A stretch of DNA of 64,000 bases from Planktothrix agardhii NIES-204 (GTDB lineage: Bacteria; Cyanobacteriota; Cyanobacteriia; Cyanobacteriales; Microcoleaceae): NCBI GenBank assembly GCA_003609755.1, contig AP017991.1:2125501-2189500 (forward strand), read 5' to 3'. Under the pieces are notes generated by a model that was given only the letters and a program-made list of their open reading frames with translations, searched no databases and was not told the origin of the DNA. The stretch's first letter is position 1. Each line of letters opens with the position of its first letter. Positions 1-7,145 of this stretch are shown in pieces. The translations under genes were made by a program, and so were the position numbers.

Positions 1-45
1 GGACATTCCGCCAGCGCCGGAGAATAAATCAATAAAGTTTTTCAT
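1..45 (-). CDS. C5 cytosine-specific DNA methyltransferase, N-terminal codons only (runs off left edge)
   Basis: Reading the minus strand from an ATG at 45 gives fifteen codons, MKNFIDLFSGAGGMS. The DLFSGAGG core is motif I, the SAM-binding loop of C5-cytosine DNA methyltransferases (Dcm/M.HhaI family), normally found at the very N-terminus, so the start is well placed. The rest of the gene, including the catalytic PC motif, lies outside the window. Whether it belongs to a restriction-modification system or is an orphan methylase cannot be seen here. The upstream 46-131 is AT-rich and holds no other gene I can support. Confidence 0.8.
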   Translation of the reverse strand, partial: MKNFIDLFSGAGGMS

Positions 46-131
46 TTATTTGGGTTGAGTTAATATAGTTATAATTTAACCACAAATACACAAATAAACA
101 AAGAAGTTTTAAACACCATCTCTACTCATTG

Positions 132-338
132 TTATATTTTTAAATCCTGAAATATTTGTAGTGCGAGCGTCCTCGCTCGCTGGGGTTTTAATAATTCTTC
201 AGGAATGCGATTTTGTTCAATATAATGATTAATTTCCTCTTGATTATCTAAATAGAAACTCAAGGCATCAAAGACCTGTATAATATCACATTCTAACATC
301 ATAATCCCAGGAATAGAGTTACAATGCAGGAACATCAA
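132..338 (-). pseudogene. DUF433-like antitoxin C-terminal fragment
   Basis: The 68-residue frame contains VFDALSFYLDNQEEINHYI, which resembles the C-terminal helix of DUF433 proteins (antitoxin-like, usually about 75-110 residues with an N-terminal GxPxIxGTRI segment). That N-terminal half is absent, and the frame's 5' end overlaps the 3' end of the upstream lipoprotein gene. The last residues, PQRARTLALQIF, are encoded across a GC-rich hairpin (163-176), so the natural C-terminus also seems replaced. I read it as a truncated remnant; a small functional protein starting at an internal ATG is the alternative. Confidence 0.4.
163..176. repeat. Small GC-rich hairpin (GCGAG-cgtc-CTCGC)
   Basis: GCGAG at 163-167 pairs with CTCGC at 172-176 around a 4-nt loop, in otherwise AT-rich DNA. 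It lies inside the 3' end of the DUF433-like fragment and supplies its last codons. It looks like a small dispersed palindromic element rather than native coding sequence; no T-run follows, so a terminator role is not supported. Confidence 0.5.
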
Positions 339-1170
339 TATTAAGTTTAAAGTTGGCTTCTTTTGAGCCAGAAACTTCTATAGAATAATCTCCACTAATG
401 GGTAATTCTCCTTGCCAAGTTTTGCTATTTTTAATAGTACCAATATTTTTACCATTAGGATCTAAAATATTAATATCAACTGTTCCTTCCTTTACATCAA
501 CGGACATCTTTTGTCCGGCGGCACATTCTAATTTATATTGTCGTTTTTCCGTGGGTTTAATCATACCTGTAACCGTTGTTCCCGTCGCTCCTGGGTCAAA
601 TTTAACCCTTTCGGTAGCGTTATTTGCTTGAGGAGAAATAGACGGAGTTGGGGTCGAAGTTGGGGTCGGAGTTGGGGAAGTGGTGGGAGAATTAGCAAAA
701 GGAGGTAGGGGTTGTAAGGGTTGTGTTCCTGTCGCACCATGAGACCCTAAACTCATTTTTAGATCAAAAGTTGTCGCCCCTTTTAAAGCTGTTAAAACGA
801 TTGTATATTGACCTGTTTGGGGTAAATATTTAGTTTTAATTAGTTGTCTATCGGGTGCATAAACCCAAATACATAAGTTATCTTCCGTCCGATAATTTAA
901 CTGTTGACCCGCTTTAGCAGAAAATTGATAAGCTAAATAACTTCCTTGGCGAATTTGGCCAGATTCTTTGGTATTAATAGCAGTTAAATTGATTAACTTA
1001 ATATTAGGCGGAGCTATATTTCCTGAAGGTTGTTCAGAACATTGTTGAATTTTATCCGATGAACTAGAGTTAACAATATTCATCGTCGTCGAAAGTTGTC
1101 GCCAATGTTCCGAGAGAATTTCACAACCCGTTAATAAAAACAATAATAAAAATAAACCTACTTTTCTCAT
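319..1170 (-). CDS. Lipoprotein with Pro/Thr-rich linker and C-terminal PPC-type domain
   Basis: Starting at the ATG at 1170 gives MRKVGLFLLLFLLTGC: a short charged n-region, a hydrophobic stretch and an LLTGC lipobox, so the mature protein should be lipid-anchored at the Cys. A longer start at 1188 would bury this signal. Residues about 40-140 form a beta-rich region with the character of a PPC (pre-peptidase C-terminal) fold. A low-complexity linker of PTPTPTSTPTPS type (about 160-180) leads to a second region of about 95 residues containing GMIKPTEKRQYKLECAAGQ and SGDYSIEVSG, typical of PPC domains, which cap secreted proteins. No peptidase domain is present. Function unknown; possibly periplasmic or cell-surface binding. 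Confidence 0.7.
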   Translation of the reverse strand: MRKVGLFLLLFLLTGCEILSEHWRQLSTTMNIVNSSSSDKIQQCSEQPSGNIAPPNIKLINLTAINTKESGQIRQGSYLAYQFSAKAGQQLNYRTEDNLCIWVYAPDRQLIKTKYLPQTGQYTIVLTALKGATTFDLKMSLGSHGATGTQPLQPLPPFANSPTTSPTPTPTSTPTPSISPQANNATERVKFDPGATGTTVTGMIKPTEKRQYKLECAAGQKMSVDVKEGTVDINILDPNGKNIGTIKNSKTWQGELPISGDYSIEVSGSKEANFKLNIDVPAL

Positions 1171-1211
1171 AAAAATATCACTATCCATTAAATTTGATCC
1201 TGAATTTTAAT

Positions 1212-2306
1212 TTAACTTAACCGTTGTTTGATCCATAAACCAAATAAAGGTAAAGCTAATTGATAGCCTAATTCTGAACCATAAATTAAGCCTTTATGTT
1301 GTAAACCAATAATCGCCCCTTGTAAACTGCCACCTCGGGATAAATGATGTTTAGTAATATATTCTCGACTTTGGGGTTTGTCCGTGGGATCTAAGGCTAA
1401 AGACTCTAATAATTGGGCTTGAGAAGATGGAAGTAATACTAACAAAGACTCAAATACCGTTGAAAAATCTGCTAATAATTCCTGTAAGGTTTCTTCAATT
1501 TCCCGATTTCCAATTAGACCATTTGTGCTTTTAACTTTACACAAGCGACGCACTAAAGCCGAAGCATCTCCAATATGTCCTTGCACCGCTTCTAAGAAGT
1601 ATTTTAAAGATTGCGATCGCGGATCAAAAGTCAAATTTTCTCGATGTAAAACCCCATGAGCCCAAGCTGCAACCACATCATTTGATAAGGGCGTTAACTG
1701 CACAATATCTAAATTTTGGTGAAACTCCTCTTGATTACTTGTTTCAGCTAAAGTAGCAACTAAAACATAACTCACAGAATTTTGCTGTTGAATTTCTTGG
1801 CGCAATAATTTTTCCCAATTTCCCTGTCGATCCCAAGAGCGAATATGGGGAAACCCTTGCAAAATTAATACCACTTGTCGCTCAACAAATTCTGCTAACT
1901 GTTGGGGAAAATGAATTAATAATTGATAGGCTTGCCACACATCTTCCGGTTTGGCAATTAACCGCAAACTTTTGGCCATATTTCCCTGCCAGGAAAAAAA
2001 TTGAGCCGCCTCTGTACTTGTCCACTGTTGCAAACACTCAATGGCTTGGGGACTTTTCACCGCCTGGGATATGCCCTCACATAACAGTTGCGTCAAGCGT
2101 TGACCATCGGTTGCCCGAATACAGTCCACTTCAATAATTTTTGCCCCAACTTCCGTCGCTGCCCTTCTAACCAGGGTTCGGCGGCCACTACCCGGCACTC
2201 CGGCAATTAACAAATCTCGATCACGGGCTAAGGCCTCGGTGATCTGCTGAAATTGGCTTTGCCGTCCAAAGGTTTCTAAGGGGGCTGATAACTCTGCTAT
2301 ATCCAT
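1212..2306 (-). CDS. AAA/ORC-like ATPase with C-terminal winged helix, deviant P-loop
   Basis: A protein of 364 residues beginning MDIAELSAPLETFGRQSQF, the usual opening of ORC/Cdc6-like and STAND-type AAA ATPases. The P-loop at residues 36-44 reads GVPGSGRRT, so arginine stands where the Walker A lysine is expected. A beta-strand with acidic tail follows (VVLILQGFPHIRSW, sensor/Walker-B region, without a clean DE). The C-terminal 90 residues look like a winged helix (SREYITKHHLSRGG, LQHKGLIY). It may bind DNA or partner proteins in a nucleotide-dependent way, but the altered Walker A makes hydrolysis uncertain. It lies just upstream of the lipoprotein gene on the same strand (41-nt gap). No specific function can be assigned. 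Confidence 0.65.
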   Translation of the reverse strand: MDIAELSAPLETFGRQSQFQQITEALARDRDLLIAGVPGSGRRTLVRRAATEVGAKIIEVDCIRATDGQRLTQLLCEGISQAVKSPQAIECLQQWTSTEAAQFFSWQGNMAKSLRLIAKPEDVWQAYQLLIHFPQQLAEFVERQVVLILQGFPHIRSWDRQGNWEKLLRQEIQQQNSVSYVLVATLAETSNQEEFHQNLDIVQLTPLSNDVVAAWAHGVLHRENLTFDPRSQSLKYFLEAVQGHIGDASALVRRLCKVKSTNGLIGNREIEETLQELLADFSTVFESLLVLLPSSQAQLLESLALDPTDKPQSREYITKHHLSRGGSLQGAIIGLQHKGLIYGSELGYQLALPLFGLWIKQRLS

Positions 2307-2421
2307 CGGTGTCTATTGAACCAGCTAATTGCTGATATTACCATTTTTGGGATGATTCCCCGATCAAAATGTAAATTAAGATCAATTTCCCACTCTAAAG
2401 AATGGAAATTCAAATATTTTT

Positions 2422-2618
2422 TTATAAAGGATAAACCGCTTGAGGATTCAATTGTCTACGACACATTTCTCGCCGTTCTAAATTATCGGCATAGCATTGG
2501 TTAATGGTTATTTTTTTCTGACCCATAGCAACAATACTTTCAATTAAAATAACTTCCGATGGATTCTTGACGACTCGAAGGATTCACCGAGGGAAGTCAA
2601 GGTGAAGAAATTTTTACC
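2422..2618 (-). pseudogene. Relic reading frame (frameshifted), unknown family
   Basis: In the roughly 390-nt gap before polA, minus-strand translation from 2526 to 2422 gives 34 codons of protein-like composition ending QLNPQAVYPL. In-frame codons upstream of that ATG (KNPSEVILIESIVAMG) continue the same texture. A second frame further upstream (KNFFTLTSLGES) appears to join through a frameshift near 2584. I do not recognise the family. A decayed gene end is more likely than a 34-residue protein. No convincing polA promoter was found in the rest of the gap. Confidence 0.3.
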
Positions 2619-2697
2619 CTGAAATATTACAATATTGGCACAGATTAACATATACAGGGTTTAAAATAGGAATTGTATTGCAGTTGGTATTAAAACA

Positions 2698-5583
2698 GTG
2701 TTGGAATATCCCCTATTGCTTTTAGTTGATGGTCATTCGTTGGCGTTTCGCTCCTATTATGCCTTTGGCAAAAGTCGCCAAGGGGGTTTACGCACGTCAA
2801 CAGGTATTCCCACCAGTGTTTGTTTTGGATTTTTTAAGTCCTTATTGGATGTGATGGCGAGTCATAAACCCGATTATTTAGCGATCGCATTTGACTTAAA
2901 ACAGCCCACTTTTCGCCATGAGGCTGATGAAAATTATAAAGCAGATCGGACAGAAACCCCTCAAGATTTTATTGAGGACGTGGAGAATTTAAAACTATTA
3001 TTACAAGCCTTTGATCTTAGCATTATTACCGCCCCAGGTTATGAAGCTGATGATATTTTAGGGACGTTATCTCATAGGGGAAGTCAGGAGAATTATCGGG
3101 TTAAAATTCTATCGGGAGATCAGGATTTATTTCAGTTAATTAATCTGGAAAAAAATATTACTGTTTTACATTTAGAACCGGGTAAAGGAAGCAACCCTAC
3201 GGAATTTTTAGCCGAACAGGTTTATCAGAAATTACAGATTTATCCCTATCAAGTCATTGATTATAAGGCATTGTGTGGGGATAAATCCGATAATATTCCT
3301 GGGGTAAAAGGTATTGGGAAAACTACGGCGGTTAAATTATTAGGAGAATATCATTCTTTAGAAAATATCTATGCCCATATTGAAGATATTAAAGGAGCAA
3401 CGCGCAAGAAATTAGAAGAAGGAAAACCGGATGCTGATCATTCTCAAATATTAGCGCGAATTATTCAGGATGTACCCTTAGAAGTTGGTTTAGAAGATTT
3501 AAAATTACAAGGGTTTGATCAAGCTAAAATTCAACGGATTTTAGAACATTTACAATTACAAACTTTTTTAGATAAAGTTAATCAAATTCAAAAGCAATTT
3601 AAAGGAAATATTCAACTAAAAACATCAGAAACTTCAGTTAATACAGAGGAAGATACCAGTTTTTTCACTAAGGAAGAAACTGAAATTTATCAACAACAAA
3701 AAATAGCAAATAATCCCGAATCTAAGATTAAATTGCGTTTAATTCAAACGTCGGAAGACCTAAAACAGTTAGTTGCTATTTTACAAAATCATACTGATAC
3801 TAATTATCCCGTTGCTTGGGATACGGAAACCACCTCTTTAGAACATCGAGAAGCGGAATTAGTGGGAATAGGTTGTTGTTGGGGAACAGCACCAACAGAT
3901 GTGGCTTATATTCCTTTAAATCATACCCAAGGAACGAATTTAGATAAAGTTCAAACGTTAGATCTTTTACGTCCCATTTTAGAAAGCGATCGCTATCCAA
4001 AAACCTTTCAAAATGCTAAATATGATCGATTAATTTTTAGAGTTCATGGGATAGAATTAAAGGGCGTTGTCTTTGATCCGATGTTAGCAAACTATGTATT
4101 AGATCCTGAAGATACTCATAATTTAATTGATTTAACTCGCAAATATTTAGGTTCAGAATTAACAGCACCGAGTTATAATGAATTAGTACCAAAAGGAAAA
4201 ACTATTGCAGATATTAATATTGCTCAAGTCGCTGAATATTGCGGAATGCAGGTTTATGTTACCTTTCAATTAGTCGATAAAATTAAAGCACAATTCATAG
4301 ATAAACCTCAATTAATGAAACTCCTAACAGATGTTGAACAGCCCTTAGAACCTGTTTTAGCTGATATGGAATATGGGGGTGTGCATCTGGATATTGACTA
4401 TTTACAGACCTTAGCAGAACAATTAGATAAACAGTTAGAAATTACTGAAATTCAAGCTTATGAAGTGGCGGGAGAAAAATTTAATTTAGCTTCTCCCAAA
4501 CAACTCAGTAAACTCTTATTTGAAACCTTAGAATTAAGTACAAAAAAAACCCGACAAATTAAAACAGGATATTCAACGGATGTGAATGTTTTAGAAAAAT
4601 TACAAGGAGATCATCCCATTATTGATATAATATTAGAACATCGAACCTTAGCCAAACTCAAGTCAACTTATGTCGATGCTTTACCCACATTAGTAGATGC
4701 TAACCAACGCATTCATACCAGTTTTAACCAAACTATTACCGCCACGGGACGGTTATCTTCTTCTGATCCTAATTTGCAAAATATTCCGATTAAAACCGAA
4801 TTTTCGAGTAAAATTAGAAAAGCATTTATTACCGAACCAAACTGGTTATTAGTTTCAGCCGACTATTCTCAAATTGAATTGAGAATTTTAGCTCATTTAA
4901 GTCAAGAACCGATTTTATTAGAAGCATATCAAAATAATCAAGATGTCCATACTGTTACCGCTAAGTTATTGTTTGAAAAAGCAACCGTAACTCCAGAAGA
5001 AAGACGGTTAGGAAAAACGATTAATTTTGGCGTAATTTATGGAATGGGGGCGCAAAGGTTCGCCCGGGAAGCTAAAGTTAGTAGTGCAGAAGGTAAGATA
5101 TTTATTGAACGATTTAACCAACGGTATTCTCAGGTTTTTGCCTATTTAGAAAGGGTGAAAAAACAAGCAATTTCTCAAGGATATGTCGAAACAATATTAG
5201 GACGAAGACGTTATTTTGATTTCCAAGGAGACAGTCTACAAACCTTAAAAGGAGTTGATATTAATGAAATTGATTTAACCCAATTGAAGAAAAAAATGGG
5301 TCAAAATGATGCCCAACTATTAAGAGCCGCTGCTAACGCCCCCATACAGGGTTCTAGTGCTGATATTATTAAAATGGCAATGGTACAAGTACATCAACTT
5401 TTAAGCCAATATCAATCTCAATTAGTGTTACAAGTTCATGATGAATTAGTCTTTGAAATTCCCGAAACAGAATGGCAAGAAATTCAACCACAAATTAAGA
5501 CTATTATGGAACAAGTGCTTCCCTTAAGTGTTCCTTTAGTTGTAGATATTCACGCCGGAAAAAACTGGAAAGAAGCGAAGTAA
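2698..5583 (+). CDS. polA: DNA polymerase I (5'-3' exo, degenerate 3'-5' exo, family A polymerase)
   Basis: A 961-residue family A polymerase used in Okazaki-fragment processing and repair. Residues 1-300 are the 5'-3' exonuclease/FEN domain (LLVDGHSLAFRSYYA; GYEADDILG; ALCGDKSDNIPGVKGIGKTTA). About 350-540 is the DEDDy proofreading domain: motif I D375/E377 (AWDTETTSL) and motif II D443 (NAKYDRLIF) are present. Motif III reads Y514-C-G-M-Q518, so the expected metal-binding Asp (E. coli D501) is Gln. The polymerase domain is complete: motif A DYSQIELRILAHL, motif B RRLGKTINFGVIYG, motif C QVHDELVFE. The start is GTG at 2698, directly followed by TTG, and fits the usual N-terminus of the family. 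Confidence 0.97.
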   Translation: MLEYPLLLLVDGHSLAFRSYYAFGKSRQGGLRTSTGIPTSVCFGFFKSLLDVMASHKPDYLAIAFDLKQPTFRHEADENYKADRTETPQDFIEDVENLKLLLQAFDLSIITAPGYEADDILGTLSHRGSQENYRVKILSGDQDLFQLINLEKNITVLHLEPGKGSNPTEFLAEQVYQKLQIYPYQVIDYKALCGDKSDNIPGVKGIGKTTAVKLLGEYHSLENIYAHIEDIKGATRKKLEEGKPDADHSQILARIIQDVPLEVGLEDLKLQGFDQAKIQRILEHLQLQTFLDKVNQIQKQFKGNIQLKTSETSVNTEEDTSFFTKEETEIYQQQKIANNPESKIKLRLIQTSEDLKQLVAILQNHTDTNYPVAWDTETTSLEHREAELVGIGCCWGTAPTDVAYIPLNHTQGTNLDKVQTLDLLRPILESDRYPKTFQNAKYDRLIFRVHGIELKGVVFDPMLANYVLDPEDTHNLIDLTRKYLGSELTAPSYNELVPKGKTIADINIAQVAEYCGMQVYVTFQLVDKIKAQFIDKPQLMKLLTDVEQPLEPVLADMEYGGVHLDIDYLQTLAEQLDKQLEITEIQAYEVAGEKFNLASPKQLSKLLFETLELSTKKTRQIKTGYSTDVNVLEKLQGDHPIIDIILEHRTLAKLKSTYVDALPTLVDANQRIHTSFNQTITATGRLSSSDPNLQNIPIKTEFSSKIRKAFITEPNWLLVSADYSQIELRILAHLSQEPILLEAYQNNQDVHTVTAKLLFEKATVTPEERRLGKTINFGVIYGMGAQRFAREAKVSSAEGKIFIERFNQRYSQVFAYLERVKKQAISQGYVETILGRRRYFDFQGDSLQTLKGVDINEIDLTQLKKKMGQNDAQLLRAAANAPIQGSSADIIKMAMVQVHQLLSQYQSQLVLQVHDELVFEIPETEWQEIQPQIKTIMEQVLPLSVPLVVDIHAGKNWKEAK

Positions 5584-5665
5584 TGATTCTTTATAAAGCA
5601 GCCTAGATTAAGCAGATTTTGTATTAAGAGTTAAACCGCGATCTATAGCTATCAAATTTATTTAA

Positions 5666-6028
5666 CTAAATCTCTATTTCGGGTAATAGGTTCATTAATT
5701 TAGCCACTACTTGAATTAGGACTTCTGGAGGCATTTTACAAGCAAACTCTGCTTGTCTTGCTTGCCAATCAAATGATTTAATTTGATCGGCTAAAACAAC
5801 TCCTGATACTGCCAATCCTTCTGGAATTGGTATTTCAAAAGGATAACCTTTTACTCGGCTAGTAATTGGACAGACTAAAGCTAGTCCAACTCGGCGATTA
5901 TATGTTGTTTTTGAGATAACAATAGCTGGACGGCGACCTGCCTGTTCCCTGCCGATTTGCGGAATAAAGTCAATCCAAATGATATCACCTTGACGGGGAA
6001 TATACAACTGAGAATTATCAGATTTCAT
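5666..6028 (-). CDS. MazF/PemK-type mRNA interferase toxin
   Basis: This 120-residue protein opens RQGDIIWIDFIPQIGREQAGRRPAIVIS, the hallmark N-terminus of MazF/PemK endoribonucleases (GDI.W.DF.P..G.EQ.GRRPA), followed by CPITSRVKGYPFEI and VLADQIKSFDWQAR. The conserved Arg after GRRPA and the ITS motif form the catalytic region in the family, so the enzyme appears intact. It sits 3 nt downstream of the antitoxin frame, the typical antitoxin-toxin order. As in other MazF proteins it probably cuts mRNA at a short specific sequence; that sequence cannot be read from the gene. Confidence 0.88.
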   Translation of the reverse strand: MKSDNSQLYIPRQGDIIWIDFIPQIGREQAGRRPAIVISKTTYNRRVGLALVCPITSRVKGYPFEIPIPEGLAVSGVVLADQIKSFDWQARQAEFACKMPPEVLIQVVAKLMNLLPEIEI

Positions 6029-6031
6029 ATA

Positions 6032-6247
6032 TTATGTTTCCAGTCCAATCTCAGTATGAATGCTATCAGGTTTAATTGCTTCTAATAATTGATTCAATTG
6101 ACTCTCTCTTTGAATTAAGCAAGGTAATTTAGCGGCAATAATTTGAACAACTAAATATTCTATTGATTCTTCTTTTAGATCAGCTAGTAAAGAGAGTTGC
6201 TCAAAAAGGGTTTCCGAAATTTCTAATGTTACTTTGTGGCTATTCAT
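6032..6247 (-). CDS. Cognate antitoxin of the MazF-type toxin
   Basis: A small 71-residue protein immediately upstream of, and presumably co-transcribed with, the MazF-type toxin. The N-terminal half (MNSHKVTLEISETLFEQLSLLADLKEESIEYLVVQ) fits a ribbon-helix-helix-like dimerisation and DNA-binding fold. The acidic, flexible C-terminal tail is the part that usually wraps the toxin. The assignment rests mainly on position and size, since antitoxins of this kind are poorly conserved. Autoregulation of the pair is likely but no operator was identified. Confidence 0.7.
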   Translation of the reverse strand: MNSHKVTLEISETLFEQLSLLADLKEESIEYLVVQIIAAKLPCLIQRESQLNQLLEAIKPDSIHTEIGLET

Positions 6248-6372
6248 TTAACACCTACTTATTTCGTAATCTACCAGTTTTCAAATGAGTAATGTACAGA
6301 TTAAAGATTATTTACCCGATAAAGGTTATACATGAATTATAACCCCGGCGTAGACCAAACAGTGAAAATCAC

Positions 6373-6443
6373 TATAGCAATCCTATATAGATCATAATGC
6401 AATTTTACCACAACCTCCGTCTCGCGCGTCGCGGATTGCTATA
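6373..6443. repeat. Inverted-repeat element (TATAGCAATCC ... GGATTGCTATA)
   Basis: An 11-bp perfect inverted repeat, TATAGCAATCC at 6373-6383 and GGATTGCTATA at 6433-6443, encloses about 49 nt including a CGCGCGTCGCG core. The size, the short termini and the position in a gene-free gap of about 400 nt (6248-6652) suggest a small non-autonomous element or a dispersed palindromic repeat. There is no coding capacity. Confidence 0.55.
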
Positions 6444-6463
6444 AATAATTAGTGACAAAAACC

Positions 6464-6522
6464 TGTAGGGGTTTAGTCTCTAAACCCAGGTGCAAAGAGG
6501 GTTTGGAGACCAAACCCCTACA
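6464..6522. repeat. Palindromic repeat (TGTAGGGGTTTAGTCTC ... AAACCCCTACA)
   Basis: The arm starting TGTAGGGGTTTAGTCTC (6464) pairs with the arm ending GAGACCAAACCCCTACA (6522), forming a long imperfect hairpin with a short AGGTGCAAAGA-type centre. It directly follows the previous inverted repeat in the same gap, so two different palindromic elements are packed side by side upstream of the VanZ-like gene. No T-run follows it, so a terminator is not indicated. Confidence 0.65.
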
Positions 6523-6652
6523 ATCAAATATTATACCTATTGAGAATTGCTAAGGATTATATCCCGAAATTTGCGGAAGTAATGAAATAGGAATTGTTGT
6601 TAAGTGTTAGCCCTTATATCTTGGGAATAAAGCCTAATCACCCAATCAAACC

Positions 6653-7051
6653 ATGAAACAATCTAAAAAACCTTGGCAAATTGCTTTTCTTCTCTATTTT
6701 CTGTTGTTATTATTAATTGTAATTACAGCTAATGGGGGAAATTTACCTTATGATTTATTAGGAAAAATCCCTCATTATGATGTTTATGGACATTTTATTT
6801 TATATGGAATTGCATCGTTTTTAACTCATTTAGCATTAGGAGGAAAAAAGATTGTAATTAATAAGATTTTCATCCCCCTGGGGCCGTTTTTATTTACCCT
6901 TATAACCATTGCTGAAGAAATCTCACAAATTTATTTACCCAATCGTACCTTCAGTATCGTTGATTTGAATGCCAGTTTAATTGGGATTATTCTATTTTAT
7001 TATCTAGCAGAATTATGGATTTTTTATCATAAAAAAAGACTGCGGGAATAA
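6653..7051 (+). CDS. VanZ-like family membrane protein
   Basis: A 132-residue protein with about four hydrophobic segments (near residues 10-28, 45-62, 72-90, 102-122). Signature stretches are KIPHYDVYGHFILYGIA and EEISQIYLPNRTFSIVDLNASLIG, the K-x-x-HxxxY and E...Q...RxFxxxDxxxNxxG pattern of VanZ-like proteins. The molecular role of the family outside teicoplanin resistance is unknown, so only membership is claimed. The gene stands alone on the plus strand, with the GH116 gene following after about 95 nt. Confidence 0.8.
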   Translation: MKQSKKPWQIAFLLYFLLLLLIVITANGGNLPYDLLGKIPHYDVYGHFILYGIASFLTHLALGGKKIVINKIFIPLGPFLFTLITIAEEISQIYLPNRTFSIVDLNASLIGIILFYYLAELWIFYHKKRLRE

Positions 7052-7145
7052 AATCACCCTTGCTTATTCAACTCAATTGTGGGAAAATTCAAAACATCCC
7101 AAGGGGGAATTTTATTTTATTAAAACAGAATTATCCATTAACAGC

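Noticed and set aside
2316-2504. 62-codon plus-strand frame before polA
   Set aside because: It opposes a minus-strand relic frame with better protein character and lacks a ribosome-binding site.
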